From Candidatus Pantoea soli (GTDB lineage Bacteria; Pseudomonadota; Gammaproteobacteria; Enterobacterales; Enterobacteriaceae), in contig NZ_CP032702.1 of the NCBI RefSeq assembly GCF_007833795.1, positions 248,001 to 312,000 of the forward strand: a DNA stretch of 64,000 bases, written 5' to 3'. Positions 1 through 11,028 of the stretch are shown here, piece after piece. The notes below the pieces were generated by a model, which saw nothing but the letters and a program-made list of their open reading frames with translations, searched no databases and had not been told where the DNA came from. The translations under genes were made by a program, and so were the position numbers. Numbering within the stretch: position 1 is the first letter of the stretch; each line of letters begins with the position of its first letter.

Positions 1-374
1 AGGTTAACGGTCTCGCCTGCGTCCTCCATCAGCCGGCGCAGGATTGGATGCACGATGGCCAGTAAGTTGCGGCTCTGCAGGAAGCTGCTGCCAACGACAA
101 ACGCATGAGAGCCAATGGTCCAGAGCCCAAGATCGCCCACCTGATGCACAAAGCCCTGCTGCTGCATGGTGGTCAGCAGGCGGTGCGTGGTGGAATTGGG
201 CAAACCGGCCTGCTGCGCCAGTTCGGTCAGCGCCACGCTGCCATGCGATTCCGCAATCAGCTCAAGCAGACGCAGGCCGCGCGTCAGGGACTGCACCTGG
301 CCACCGGCAGGGGCGCTGGCTGCGCCAGAAGTGCGGGGCTTTTTACCGCGTTTGGCGGGAACCGGGGTTGCCAT
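1..374 (-). CDS. iclR: Acetate operon repressor IclR, N-terminal part (truncated by window edge)
   Basis: Reading the minus strand from the ATG at 374 gives a protein beginning MATPVPAKRGKKPR, followed by a helix-turn-helix region (about residues 28-90) with the motif ALTELAQQAGLPNSTTHRLL. This is nearly identical to E. coli IclR, the repressor of the glyoxylate-bypass aceBAK operon. About 124 residues are present; the reading frame runs off the left edge, so the effector-binding domain is missing here. The basic, proline-rich tail before the HTH is typical of IclR. It is divergent from metH, as in E. coli. A likely autoregulatory operator lies just upstream at 400-414. Confidence 0.93.
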   Translation of the reverse strand, partial: MATPVPAKRGKKPRTSGAASAPAGGQVQSLTRGLRLLELIAESHGSVALTELAQQAGLPNSTTHRLLTTMQQQGFVHQVGDLGLWTIGSHAFVVGSSFLQSRNLLAIVHPILRRLMEDAGETVN

Positions 375-399
375 AACGTCTCCACGTTTGCTGTAAATG

Positions 400-414
400 T
401 GGAAACCATTTTCG
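400..414. promoter_or_regulatory. Probable IclR autoregulatory operator
   Basis: The sequence TGGAAACCATTTTCG matches 11 of the 14 fixed positions of the known IclR consensus TGGAAATNATTTCCA. It lies 26 bp upstream of the iclR start codon, where IclR is known to repress its own gene in E. coli. The assignment rests on motif similarity and position only. Confidence 0.55.
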
Positions 415-570
415 TTTCAAACGCGCTGAATGCAAACCCTCCCTTACTGGTCGGATCTGTAACCTCACCGTGCTGTCACATTGCACCGCCGCTGGCTTTT
501 GCTCCTGAGAAAGTTGTGCCAGTATGATTCGCTGGCATTCAGCCAGATCGATGACGTGGGCGGGGCGAGA

Positions 571-3500
571 GTGAGCGACAAAACAGCAATGCTGCATCAG
601 CAGCTGGCACAGCGCATCCTGATTCTGGATGGCGGCATGGGCACCATGATCCAGAGTTATAACCTGAGCGAGCAGGATTTTCGCGGCAGCCGCTTTGCCG
701 ACTGGCCTGCCGATGTAAAGGGCAACAACGATCTGCTGGTGCTGACCAAGCCGGAGGTCATCCGCGAGATCCATCACGCCTACCTGGCCGCCGGGGCCGA
801 CATTCTCGAAACCAATACCTTTAACGCCACGCCGATTGCCATGGCGGACTACGCCATGGAAGCGCTCTCCGCTGAGATCAACCTTGAAGCGGCAAAGCTG
901 GCGCGCGCCTGCGCGGACGCATGGACGGCCCGCACCCCGGATCGGCCGCGTTATGTGGCTGGCGTGCTCGGCCCGACCAACCGCACCTGCTCGATCTCGC
1001 CGGATGTGAACGATCCCGCCTTTCGCAATATCACGTTCAGCCAGCTGGTGGACGCATACCGGGAATCCACTCATGCGCTGATCGCCGGCGGCGTGGATAT
1101 CATTATGATCGAAACCGTCTTCGACACGCTTAACGCCAAAGCGGCGATTTATGCCGTGCAGACAGAGATGGAAGCCATGGGCGTGACGCTGCCGCTGATG
1201 ATCTCCGGCACCATTACCGACGCCTCGGGCCGCACGCTTTCCGGCCAGACCACCGAAGGGTTTTACAACTCGCTGCGCCATGCACAGCCGCTGTCGTTTG
1301 GCCTGAACTGCGCCCTCGGCCCGGATGAGCTGCGTCAGTACGTGCAGGAGCTGTCGCGCATCGCGGAAGGGTATGTCACGGCACACCCTAACGCCGGCCT
1401 GCCTAACGCCTTCGGTGAGTACGATCTGGATGCGGCCACTATGGCTGCGCAGATTGGCGAATGGGCGCGCGCCGGTTTTCTTAACATTATCGGCGGCTGC
1501 TGCGGCACCACGCCGGAACACATCGCCGCGATGGCCGCTGCCGTGGAAGGGGTGGCTCCGCGTGCGCTACCGGTGATTCCGGTGGCCTGCCGCCTGTCCG
1601 GTCTGGAACCGCTGAATATTCAGGCTGACTCGCTGTTTGTCAACGTCGGTGAGCGCACCAATGTGACCGGTTCGGCCCGGTTTAAACGCCTGATTAAAGA
1701 AGAAAAATACAGTGAAGCGCTGGACGTGGCGCGGCAGCAGGTGGAGAACGGTGCGCAGATCATTGATATCAACATGGACGAAGGCATGCTGGATGCGGAA
1801 GCCGCCATGGTGCGCTTTCTTAACCTGATTGCCGGTGAACCGGATATCGCCCGCGTGCCCATTATGATTGACTCCTCAAAATGGGAAGTGATCGAAAAGG
1901 GTCTGCAGTGTATTCAGGGCAAGGGCATCGTGAACTCGATTTCGATGAAAGAGGGCGTAGAGCCGTTCATCGAACATGCCCGCAAGGTGCGACGCTACGG
2001 TGCCGCGGTGGTGGTGATGGCGTTTGATGAAGCAGGGCAGGCGGATACCCGCGCGCGCAAAATCGAAATTTGTCGCCGCGCCTACAAAATCCTGACCGAA
2101 GAGGTGGGTTTCCCGCCGGAAGACATCATTTTCGACCCGAATATCTTTGCGGTTGCCACCGGCATTGAAGAGCATAACAACTATGCCATGGACTTTATCG
2201 GCGCATGCGAAGATATCAAACGCGAGCTGCCACACGCGATGATTTCCGGCGGCGTCTCTAACGTCTCCTTCTCCTTTCGCGGTAATGAACCGGTGCGCGA
2301 GGCGATCCACGCGGTATTTCTCTATTACGCCATCCGCAACGGCATGGATATGGGCATTGTGAATGCGGGGCAGCTGGCCATCTATGACGATTTACCTGCC
2401 GAACTGCGCGACGCCGTCGAGGATGTGATCCTCAACCGCCGCGATGACAGCACGGAGCGCCTGCTGGCGCTGGCGGAAAAGTATCGCGGCAGCAAAGGTG
2501 ACGGCGAACAGGAAAAACAGCAGGCGGAGTGGCGCAGCTGGGATGTGGTAAAGCGCCTGGAGTATTCGCTGGTAAAAGGGATCACCGAGTTTATTGAGCA
2601 GGATACCGAAGAAGCGCGGCAGGCCGTCGCCCGTCCCATTGAGGTGATTGAAGGGCCGCTGATGGCTGGCATGAACGTGGTCGGCGATCTGTTCGGCGAG
2701 GGGAAAATGTTCCTGCCGCAGGTGGTAAAATCCGCGCGCGTCATGAAACAGGCCGTGGCTTATCTGGAGCCCTTTATTCAGGCCAGCAAAGCGGCGGGCA
2801 GCAGCAACGGAAAAATCGTGCTGGCGACGGTGAAAGGGGATGTGCACGACATCGGTAAAAATATCGTGGGCGTGGTGCTGCAGTGCAATAACTACGAAAT
2901 CATCGATCTTGGCGTCATGGTGCCAGGCGAAAAGATCCTGAAAACCGCTCTCGAAACGCAGGCGGACATTATCGGTCTCTCCGGGCTGATTACGCCCTCG
3001 CTCGACGAGATGGTTAACGTGGCGAAAGAGATGGAGCGCCAGGGCTTTACCCTGCCATTGCTGATTGGCGGCGCAACCACATCGAAAGCGCACACCGCCG
3101 TGAAGATCGAACAAAACTACAGCGGCCCGACGGTCTACGTGCAGAACGCGTCCCGCACCGTGGGCGTGGTGTCAGCGCTGTTGTCGCCGACGCTGAAAGC
3201 GGATTTTGTGGCGCGCACGCGCAAAGAGTATGAGACGGTGCGTATCCAGCATGCGCGCAAAAAACCGCGCACGCCGCCGGTCAGTTTGCAGGCCGCGCGC
3301 GATAATGATTACGCCATCGACTGGACGAGCTACACACCGCCGGTGGCCCATCGTCCGGGCGTCACGCCGGTCGAAGCCAGCATTGCCACGCTGCGCAACT
3401 ACATTGACTGGACGCCATTCTTTATGACCTGGTCGCTGGCCGGTAAGTATCCGCGCATTCTGGAAGATGAGGTGGTGGGTGAGGAGGCGCAACGTCTGTT

Positions 3501-4254
3501 TGCTGACGCCAATGCCATGCTGGATCGGCTGAGCGAAAGCGGCGCACTCACCCCGCGCGGCGTGGTGGGGATCTTCCCGGCTAACCGCACGGGTGATGAC
3601 ATTGAAATCTACGCCGACGAAAAGCGCGATCGCGTGCTGTGTGTCAGCCATCATCTGCGGCAGCAGACGGAAAAAACCGACTTCGCCAACTACTGTCTGG
3701 CCGACTTTGTGGCACCAAAATTCAGCGGCAAAGCTGATTACCTCGGGGCGTTTGCCGTCACCGGTGGTCTGGAAGAGGATGCGCTGGCAGAGGCATACGA
3801 CAGACAGCACGATGATTACAACAAGATCATGCTGAAGGCGATTGCGGACCGCCTGGCAGAAGCCTTTGCCGAGTATCTGCACGAGCGGGTGCGTAAGGTC
3901 ATCTGGGGCTTCGCCGCCCACGAAAACCTGAGCAATGAGGCGCTGATTCGCGAGAACTATCAGGGTATCCGTCCGGCGCCTGGCTATCCGGCCTGCCCGG
4001 AACACACGGAGAAAGCGCAGATCTGGCAGTTGCTGGACGTCGAAAAACACACCGGTATGAAGCTGACTGAATCCTATGCCATGTGGCCGGGCGCGTCGGT
4101 TGCTGGCTGGTATTTCAGCCACCCGGAGAGCCGCTATTTTGCCGTGGCGCAGATTCAGCGCGATCAGGTGGAAGATTATGCGGCGCGCAAAGGAATGAGT
4201 GTCAGTGAGGCAGAGCGCTGGCTGGCCCCGAACCTGGGCTACGACGCCGAGTAA
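571..4254 (+). CDS. metH: Cobalamin-dependent methionine synthase
   Basis: MetH transfers a methyl group from 5-methyltetrahydrofolate to homocysteine through a cobalamin cofactor, the last step of methionine synthesis. The GTG at 571 is chosen as start because it gives 1227 residues, exactly the E. coli length; the frame stays open upstream to 481 but that part has no family similarity. Domains in order: homocysteine-binding barrel (to about 325) with zinc cysteines in LNCALG and GGCCGTT; pterin-binding domain (about 355-620, [12 protein letters not shown]); B12 module with the cobalt-ligand histidine in GDVHDIGKN near 759; C-terminal AdoMet reactivation domain (from about 900) including [15 protein letters not shown]. 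Divergent from iclR. The usual downstream neighbour yjbB is absent here and lies at 55.8 kb. Confidence 0.98.
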   Translation: MSDKTAMLHQQLAQRILILDGGMGTMIQSYNLSEQDFRGSRFADWPADVKGNNDLLVLTKPEVIREIHHAYLAAGADILETNTFNATPIAMADYAMEALSAEINLEAAKLARACADAWTARTPDRPRYVAGVLGPTNRTCSISPDVNDPAFRNITFSQLVDAYRESTHALIAGGVDIIMIETVFDTLNAKAAIYAVQTEMEAMGVTLPLMISGTITDASGRTLSGQTTEGFYNSLRHAQPLSFGLNCALGPDELRQYVQELSRIAEGYVTAHPNAGLPNAFGEYDLDAATMAAQIGEWARAGFLNIIGGCCGTTPEHIAAMAAAVEGVAPRALPVIPVACRLSGLEPLNIQADSLFVNVGERTNVTGSARFKRLIKEEKYSEALDVARQQVENGAQIIDINMDEGMLDAEAAMVRFLNLIAGEPDIARVPIMIDSSKWEVIEKGLQCIQGKGIVNSISMKEGVEPFIEHARKVRRYGAAVVVMAFDEAGQADTRARKIEICRRAYKILTEEVGFPPEDIIFDPNIFAVATGIEEHNNYAMDFIGACEDIKRELPHAMISGGVSNVSFSFRGNEPVREAIHAVFLYYAIRNGMDMGIVNAGQLAIYDDLPAELRDAVEDVILNRRDDSTERLLALAEKYRGSKGDGEQEKQQAEWRSWDVVKRLEYSLVKGITEFIEQDTEEARQAVARPIEVIEGPLMAGMNVVGDLFGEGKMFLPQVVKSARVMKQAVAYLEPFIQASKAAGSSNGKIVLATVKGDVHDIGKNIVGVVLQCNNYEIIDLGVMVPGEKILKTALETQADIIGLSGLITPSLDEMVNVAKEMERQGFTLPLLIGGATTSKAHTAVKIEQNYSGPTVYVQNASRTVGVVSALLSPTLKADFVARTRKEYETVRIQHARKKPRTPPVSLQAARDNDYAIDWTSYTPPVAHRPGVTPVEASIATLRNYIDWTPFFMTWSLAGKYPRILEDEVVGEEAQRLFADANAMLDRLSESGALTPRGVVGIFPANRTGDDIEIYADEKRDRVLCVSHHLRQQTEKTDFANYCLADFVAPKFSGKADYLGAFAVTGGLEEDALAEAYDRQHDDYNKIMLKAIADRLAEAFAEYLHERVRKVIWGFAAHENLSNEALIRENYQGIRPAPGYPACPEHTEKAQIWQLLDVEKHTGMKLTESYAMWPGASVAGWYFSHPESRYFAVAQIQRDQVEDYAARKGMSVSEAERWLAPNLGYDAE

Positions 4255-4349
4255 CCGCTGCCTGCGCTGCGCCTTTGGGCGGCCCGGCGGCAGTCCGGCC
4301 TGCCTGTACGGTATTCCGGGCACGCCCGGCCATGCACCGCAGGAACATG

Positions 4350-4369
4350 GCGCGGGGTTGCCCCCGCGC
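4350..4369. terminator. Hairpin between convergent metH and yjbH
   Basis: An 8-bp perfect GC stem (GCGCGGGG with CCCCGCGC, loop TTGC) sits in the 121-bp gap between the stop codons of metH (+) and yjbH (-). It has no clear T-tract on either strand, so it is a candidate bidirectional transcription barrier rather than a proven intrinsic terminator. Confidence 0.35.
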
Positions 4370-4375
4370 AGTGCT

Positions 4376-6466
4376 TTAGTTGAAACGTGCGTCGCGGTCT
4401 GATGTCAGATCGTACAGCTGGTATTTGCGACCCAGCATCTGACCGCCATCGCGCGTCAGCGGCACCCAGTTCACCTGCGCACGACCACGGGTTGGCGTCA
4501 CGGTAAACAGATCCATCGGAATCGAAATATAGAACCCTTTGGTGAAGTCACCTTCGCCGTACGCCTGGGCCGACACGTTAGTTTTGGTGGCGTAGAAGCC
4601 CACCATAACGCCGCTGTCAAAGCGCTTCGATACATCCAGCGTCACCCCTTTATCTTTCGCCAGATACTGACCGACGCTGGCTTTCACCAGCACATCCTGA
4701 CTGAACCAGGGACGCCAGTAGGCGGTGAGGTGGCCGGTCGGGGCTTTGTAATCGGTGAACTGCATCATGTTGTCCCAGTCACGCTGCTTCACATAGTTAG
4801 CATCGAGACCCAGCGCCCAGTTACTGTCCACCGGACGATACAGCACTTCACCGCCCACGCCACCGTACATGGTTTCCAGATAGCCGCCATACACCTGGCC
4901 ATAGAAACCGTTACCGAGGTAACGCATGTAGTTGGCCTGCAGATCGTTAACGTAAACGTTGTTCTGCACGTAATCGCGGATATGGGTGCGCACGCGCGGC
5001 AGGGTCGAATCGGCTGGCGCGCCGTTATAGTTAAACCTGTCATAATTGTTGGCGATGTTGCCAAACAGACTGCCGCCCACCAGCAGGTGATCCGTCAGCC
5101 AGTAGTCAACGTTGCCCATGACGCCAACCTGATACATGTAGAAGCTTTCCGGGCCGCCCACGGACTGATTCAGCACCGGCGACAGGCTGTAATCCAGGCG
5201 CTCTTTACGAATGAAATAGCCCTGTTCGGAGTGCTCCACCTCCACCGGGTTGCCGCGCGTCTGCTGCAGCGGCTGCTCATGCCCCAGCGGATAGCCCTGC
5301 AGCGAATTGCGCAGGCTGGCCACGTCAGTGCGCGTGGTCACCTGCGGCATGTTAAAGCGCGATTCGGTGACATCAATGGTATCAATGCCGGCAGGCAAAT
5401 TATTCATGATGATGCGATTGGCGCGATCGACACCTTCACGGGTATCGCGATACCGGGTTTGCTCGCCGGAAACGTACAGCGTATGCCCTTTGGTCTGAAT
5501 ACGCGGGCCGCTCAGCCCGGCGTTGTATTTCAGATCGGTAAGCTGGTTCGCCACCACCGTCGGCTCCAGCAGTTCACCCTGCGGCTGCGGCTGATAAGCC
5601 GGTTTGTCATTGTCGATATGGGGCTGATGCAGATCGTTAAAGTTGGTGCGTACGGTTACCCCAAACATAAAGGTATTGCCGCGCTCGTAGCTGGCGTTGA
5701 TGTCTGCCCAGTCGGTAAGGCGGTAAATAGCCCCGACGTTGACCTTGCTGCGCTGCGCCAGCCGTCCGGCAAAGTCATCCTGATAGTTATTGCCTTCATA
5801 CTCCATCTTCAGGCGCAGCGGCTGCCATGGCGTCTGATACTCCACCCCGCCAAACAGCGCGGCCGGGCCGTGGAACATCTGCGAACCATTAATCGCACCG
5901 GCTGTGCCGCCGCCGGTACGGTTGCAGAAGCTGTCGCTGTAGGAGCAGAACGGGTTTTTAATGCTGCCGCTGTTGCCCAGATATCCCCAGCCAATCCCGG
6001 CGGTGAAATCAAACGGCCCCCAGGCTTTGCTGGCGACCAGATATTCGCTGTCAAACAGGCCGGTACCGCCCAGATCGCGTGAGCCAACCGCCACTTCCGG
6101 TAGCCAGTAGCTCTCCTGCCACAGCCGCAGTTTGACGTCGAACGCCTTGTCTTTGTAGCTCTGGTTACCGCTGAAATCTGCCACGGCGCTGTAGCGACGC
6201 GTCCGCACGTCGGTATAGCGCACGGTGGTTTCCAGCCACGGGAACAGCTGCAGCGACGCGGAATAGTAGCGATATTGATCGTTATCGCGGAAGTTCAGGC
6301 TGAATTCGCCCTCTCTGGCCATGCGCGCTGTTGGCGTCTGCATCAGGCCAACGCCGCCAAAATCCGATTGTGAAGGGCCAACCGGCTGTGGCCAGGTGTC
6401 CGCCTGCACCTGGCAGGCCGCAGAGACAGAAGCAGCCAGCAGGCTGATAATAAGTTGTTTTTTCAT
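4376..6466 (-). CDS. yjbH: Exopolysaccharide-associated outer-membrane protein YjbH
   Basis: 696 residues (E. coli YjbH 698) with an N-terminal signal peptide ([16 protein letters not shown], cleavage probably after VQA), then a long beta-strand-rich region with many aromatic-ended strands. This matches the YjbH/GfcD family (DUF940), predicted outer-membrane proteins linked to secretion of an exopolysaccharide. It is the last gene of yjbEFGH; its ATG overlaps the yjbG stop by one base (TGATG), so translation is probably coupled. In E. coli this operon is induced by the Rcs phosphorelay and alters colony and biofilm properties. The exact molecular role is not known. Confidence 0.93.
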   Translation of the reverse strand: MKKQLIISLLAASVSAACQVQADTWPQPVGPSQSDFGGVGLMQTPTARMAREGEFSLNFRDNDQYRYYSASLQLFPWLETTVRYTDVRTRRYSAVADFSGNQSYKDKAFDVKLRLWQESYWLPEVAVGSRDLGGTGLFDSEYLVASKAWGPFDFTAGIGWGYLGNSGSIKNPFCSYSDSFCNRTGGGTAGAINGSQMFHGPAALFGGVEYQTPWQPLRLKMEYEGNNYQDDFAGRLAQRSKVNVGAIYRLTDWADINASYERGNTFMFGVTVRTNFNDLHQPHIDNDKPAYQPQPQGELLEPTVVANQLTDLKYNAGLSGPRIQTKGHTLYVSGEQTRYRDTREGVDRANRIIMNNLPAGIDTIDVTESRFNMPQVTTRTDVASLRNSLQGYPLGHEQPLQQTRGNPVEVEHSEQGYFIRKERLDYSLSPVLNQSVGGPESFYMYQVGVMGNVDYWLTDHLLVGGSLFGNIANNYDRFNYNGAPADSTLPRVRTHIRDYVQNNVYVNDLQANYMRYLGNGFYGQVYGGYLETMYGGVGGEVLYRPVDSNWALGLDANYVKQRDWDNMMQFTDYKAPTGHLTAYWRPWFSQDVLVKASVGQYLAKDKGVTLDVSKRFDSGVMVGFYATKTNVSAQAYGEGDFTKGFYISIPMDLFTVTPTRGRAQVNWVPLTRDGGQMLGRKYQLYDLTSDRDARFN

Positions 6467-7194
6467 CAGTCTGGAATCCGGTGAGTCAGAACGGAGAGCA
6501 TGCGCGCATTCAAATCAGCCTGGCCCCAGGGCAGGCTCCATGAGGTGAAGCCAAGCCAGATGATGCTGCCGGGCTCCACTTCAACGTGACGCTGATTCCA
6601 GTAGGCGATGGGGACCTGATGCGTTTCGCCGGACGGGGCAATCACCGTGGCCACGCTGCGCTCGCCACCTGGCAGGCGATCCTGCTCAGCAAGATATTCG
6701 CGCACCGTACGGCCGGGCTGCCAGAGCACGTTGCCCGGCTTGCTCAGCGCACCCAGCACCAGCACCTGATCCGGTTGTGCCAGCGTATAGAGGTCGTAGC
6801 TGCCTTCCAGCGTGCGGTTGGCTTCCGGGCGCAGGCGCACCCAGTCCGGATCCAGTGAGGTGAACTGACGGCCGGTGACCTTCACCGCGCTTAGCTGACG
6901 GATGACCGAGCCGATAGTCGCTGCCAGCGAAGCACCGCTGTCAGCCTGCCAGGCGCGTAGATCGGCCAGCAGCTGTTGCTGCTGCTGCTGTGCCACAGCG
7001 GTTGCGCTGCGCTCAGCGATAACGGTGCCCGGCCACCAGGTCTGCAGCGCAGAGCGGGTAACCAGCTGACTCAGGGTCTGTACATGATCAAGGTGGCCTG
7101 CGGTGACACCGTGCACCGTCACGTCGCCATCCGCCCGTGCCGATCCTGCCGCGCTCAGGGCCAGCGCGGCCAGCAGAGGAATAATTTTTTTCAT
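6466..7194 (-). CDS. yjbG: Periplasmic capsule/exopolysaccharide protein YjbG (GfcC family)
   Basis: 242 residues (E. coli YjbG about 245). A signal peptide ([21 protein letters not shown]) precedes a GfcC-type region (DUF1017) with the family pattern of a ubiquitin-like fold, including [13 protein letters not shown] and [13 protein letters not shown]. GfcC-family proteins are periplasmic and act in group 4 capsule or related polysaccharide export. It is the third gene of the operon; its start overlaps the yjbF stop (bases 7191-7194, ATGA) and its stop overlaps the yjbH start. Confidence 0.92.
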   Translation of the reverse strand: MKKIIPLLAALALSAAGSARADGDVTVHGVTAGHLDHVQTLSQLVTRSALQTWWPGTVIAERSATAVAQQQQQQLLADLRAWQADSGASLAATIGSVIRQLSAVKVTGRQFTSLDPDWVRLRPEANRTLEGSYDLYTLAQPDQVLVLGALSKPGNVLWQPGRTVREYLAEQDRLPGGERSVATVIAPSGETHQVPIAYWNQRHVEVEPGSIIWLGFTSWSLPWGQADLNARMLSVLTHRIPD

Positions 7195-7838
7195 GATTTT
7201 GCCGGCTTCAGAATAGTGGTGACAATGGGATACTGATCAGCGGCGAGCATCTGCTGCGCCTGTAATACCATGCCGTCGCGGTTTGCGATCCAGAAGGTGT
7301 TCTGCCACTCTGCACCCAGGCTGTCGATGCGTACGGTTTCGTGCCAGACGCGGCACGGCACCGGCTCGCCTGCCAGGTTCAGCACGGTATCGTCGCCGCG
7401 CGCAAAGGTGGAGGTCGCCGTGGCCGCGCGGGGCTGTGACTGCTCGCGCCACTGCACCACCCGCGTCCAGCGGGCACCATTTTGCAGGTGCAGCGCATCC
7501 GCCAGAGGGTCCTGCGCCAGCTGACTGACCGCCTCAAGATTGCTGCTCAGTCCCAGCGTTTTCACCAGCCGGCCATGCTGCATCACCAGCATGGCTTTAT
7601 CCTGGGTGATCCACTTCTGCTGGTCGTTTTCGTTGTAGCCCAGCACCACGAAAATACGCGGGCCGTTATTCACCCGGGCATACATGCTGGCGTAGGGCAG
7701 GTTGGCGATCTGTTGATCGGTGACGGTGACATCGTCCGGACCGCTGATGGCCAGCATCACGGTCTGTTCGAGGCCTTTTTGCGTTTGTGTACAGGCCTGC
7801 AGCAGCAGGCAAAGCAGCAGCAAAGAGAGTCGGCGCAC
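7191..7838 (-). CDS. yjbF: Exopolysaccharide-associated lipoprotein YjbF
   Basis: 215 residues from the GTG at 7838, chosen because AGGGA lies about 6 bases upstream and the resulting N-terminus is a lipoprotein signal (VRRLSLLLLCLLLQAC, lipobox cysteine at residue 16). E. coli YjbF is 212 residues and starts with the same kind of signal. The frame is open further upstream, but there it runs through the hairpin at 7876-7899 and has no similarity. YjbF belongs to the GfcB/YmcC family of lipoproteins used with YjbG and YjbH in polysaccharide secretion. Precise function is unknown. Confidence 0.9.
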   Translation of the reverse strand: MRRLSLLLLCLLLQACTQTQKGLEQTVMLAISGPDDVTVTDQQIANLPYASMYARVNNGPRIFVVLGYNENDQQKWITQDKAMLVMQHGRLVKTLGLSSNLEAVSQLAQDPLADALHLQNGARWTRVVQWREQSQPRAATATSTFARGDDTVLNLAGEPVPCRVWHETVRIDSLGAEWQNTFWIANRDGMVLQAQQMLAADQYPIVTTILKPAKS

Positions 7839-7870
7839 TGTGTATCCCTGTCTAAATCGAACCAAAAAGC

Positions 7871-7899
7871 AAAAAATAACCACACGACAGTGTGGTTAT
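7871..7899 (-). terminator. Intrinsic terminator/attenuator between yjbE and yjbF
   Basis: On the minus strand a perfect 10-bp stem (ATAACCACAC with GTGTGGTTAT, four-base loop TGTC) is followed directly by a run of T residues. It lies downstream of yjbE and upstream of yjbF in the direction of transcription. It should stop most transcripts after yjbE and let a fraction read through into yjbFGH. Confidence 0.85.
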
Positions 7900-7915
7900 G
7901 TTTAAAGGTGTTACC

Positions 7916-8164
7916 TCAACGAGTGGTGCTCGTTGTTGTGGTGGTTGTTGTACCGGTATTTGCGCCGTCACCCCCGCCAGCAGCGGCGATGCCGAGGCCC
8001 ACTAACGCACCGAGCGCGCCGATACCGACAGCGGTGGTCGCACCGGACGAGATTGCTCCCGCCTGCGCGCCTGCTGCAGCACCCGCTTCTTCCGGCGCGG
8101 CAATCGCGGCAGAAGAGACGGCAACGTAAAGAAGGGCTGCACCGGCAACCATAAGTTTTTTCAT
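7916..8164 (-). CDS. yjbE: Small secreted protein YjbE, first gene of the exopolysaccharide operon
   Basis: 82 residues from the ATG at 8164, preceded by AGGAAAC at good distance. A signal peptide (MKKLMVAGAALLYVAVSSAAIA) leads to a small Ala/Gly/Ser-rich mature region and a run of threonines at the C-terminus (NTGTTTTTTTSTTR). This low-complexity, Thr-tailed form is the hallmark of YjbE and GfcA; the E. coli protein is 80 residues. A strong intrinsic terminator follows, so yjbE is probably made in excess over yjbFGH. Function is unknown; a structural or matrix role is a guess. Confidence 0.88.
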   Translation of the reverse strand: MKKLMVAGAALLYVAVSSAAIAAPEEAGAAAGAQAGAISSGATTAVGIGALGALVGLGIAAAGGGDGANTGTTTTTTTSTTR

Positions 8165-8628
8165 CACTACGTTTCCTGCATTGAAATGAATGAAGGATGT
8201 ACCCGGATTTCGGGCGGACTCAGTATAGGGCAACAAATTACCAGAGTTCAGCATCAGGAAAAGAGGGCGTTTGGTCGGGATGATTCTGGTGAAAAATAAG
8301 GCGAATTGGCGATAGCTGCTTTTAATCATTGTGCTTTTTGCGCTGGATGGCATCTTTACACTGTTGCGCACGCTACAGCAGGATTTTGTGCTTTTGCATT
8401 AAAAACTGGCACGGAATAGGAATAATCAGATTTTCCTGAAATGTCTGTTACGCAAGCCCTTTAATAATCAGCAGGATACACATCAGAAGGCGGTAAATCA
8501 GGACCATTTTTAACCGTATGCAGGGGCACGCAATAACGCGATCTTCCGATTTTCCTTAGGTCACTTTAAGAATTTTCTAAGCGAGGCAGGGCGGGAGGAG
8601 ACGCCGGCAGAGGGAAATGTGCCAGGGA
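8165..8628 (-). promoter_or_regulatory. Long 5' region of yjbE
   Basis: About 460 bp without a convincing gene separates the yjbE start from the pgi terminator. It is locally AT-rich and presumably holds the yjbE promoter. The only specific motif seen is the possible RcsAB site at 8426-8439. A long upstream region also precedes yjbE in E. coli. Confidence 0.4.
8426..8439 (-). promoter_or_regulatory. Possible RcsAB box upstream of yjbE
   Basis: On the minus strand TCAGGAAAATCTGA matches 12 of 14 positions of the published RcsAB consensus TRVGAAWAWTSYGR. yjbEFGH is a known Rcs-regulated operon in E. coli. The site is about 262 bp upstream of the yjbE start codon, so it fits only if the leader is long. 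Motif-only evidence. Confidence 0.35.
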
Positions 8629-8656
8629 TAAACAGGGCGGCCGCGTGGCCGCCCTG
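8629..8656 (-). terminator. pgi intrinsic terminator
   Basis: A perfect 10-bp GC stem (CAGGGCGGCC with GGCCGCCCTG, four-base loop) lies about 20 bp beyond the pgi stop codon. On the minus strand it is followed by TTTAT. Position and form fit a terminator for pgi. Confidence 0.7.
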
Positions 8657-8675
8657 CTGTCAGCACAGAAGGCAA

Positions 8676-10397
<1,722 letters not shown>

Positions 10398-10668
10398 TTA
10401 CGGCTTACAAGCTATACCCTAAACAATTCGCGTTTCAGTATGACCACAGTTGCAACTGAAAGGAAAAAATTTGTCATAAGCTGCGCCGTGTTTCAGGTAA
10501 ATCCGCCCGCGATTATCGGCTGAAAAGCCACAGGAAACGCTGCGCCGCGTCAGCAAAAGGCGGCATCACGGGCTGCCGCGTTTAACTTTAGGCTGCCGCC
10601 CGGCACGGCGTTTGCTCTGCAATGCGCAAGCGTAAGTGTAAAAATGATTTTCCCACGCGCCGCGAGGC

Positions 10669-10697
10669 TGGACAGCAGAACAATTAATCGATAATTT
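10669..10697 (+). promoter_or_regulatory. Candidate lysC promoter
   Basis: TGGACA (10669-10674) and TAATTT (10692-10697) are separated by 17 bp, immediately before the 5' end expected for the lysine riboswitch. The alternative -10 hexamer GATAAT overlaps it. Assigned from spacing and position only. Confidence 0.4.
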
Positions 10698-10699
10698 AT

Positions 10700-10917
10700 G
10701 CCCGCGACTTGCACCTTCGGGTGCAAGCCAGAAGAGGCGCGTCGCCCAGGCAGTGTGTTCGAGGAACCGTATCCAGCGAGAACACATCAGGGGGTGCGAC
10801 GCCGAGGTGGCGCAACACGCGGTGTGTTGTGCTGTCGGCTGCAGGGGCTGAATCCTCTGGGTTGTCACCAGAAACGTCCGCAGTCGGACGTTTCGCAAGG
10901 TGAAGTGCTTTTGGTGA
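10700..10917 (+). ncRNA. Lysine riboswitch (L box) upstream of lysC
   Basis: The leader holds the conserved blocks of the E. coli lysC riboswitch in the right order: CCAGAAGAGGCGCG (10728-10741), GGGGGTGCGACGCCGAGG, GGGGCTGAATCCTCTGGG and GTTGTCACCAGAA, followed by a perfect hairpin GAAACGTCCG/CGGACGTTTC. Lysine binding to this aptamer lowers lysC expression in E. coli. No T-tract terminator follows. Instead ATCTCCT (10921-10927) is complementary to AGGAGAT (10999-11005) shortly before the lysC start, which suggests control at the level of translation; that last point is inference. Confidence 0.95.
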
Positions 10918-11028
10918 CTCATCTCCTGATCTTGTCTGTCCAATTCTGCTCTTCTCTTGTGCCAAGGCTGTTACCCGATCTTCTCTTCCGCGAATGGGAG
11001 GAGATAACCTGACACGAGGTTTTGTTAC

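Noticed and set aside
481..570. Upstream extension of metH to the TTG at 481
   Set aside because: Would add 30 residues without similarity; the GTG at 571 gives the exact E. coli length and start.
343..1521. Long minus-strand open frame opposite metH
   Set aside because: Overlaps a certain gene on the other strand, is arginine/histidine-rich without family similarity, and is explained by GC-rich codon bias.
3172..4323. 383-codon minus-strand frame opposite the 3' end of metH
   Set aside because: Antisense shadow of metH with biased composition and no recognisable domain.
4730..6082. 450-codon plus-strand frame opposite yjbH
   Set aside because: yjbH is clearly the coding strand (signal peptide, family match, operon overlaps); the opposite frame is low-complexity His/Val/Ala sequence.
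8487..8500. GGCGGTA resembling an ops/JUMPstart element near yjbE
   Set aside because: It is on the plus strand, opposite to the yjbE operon, and the rest of the element is missing.
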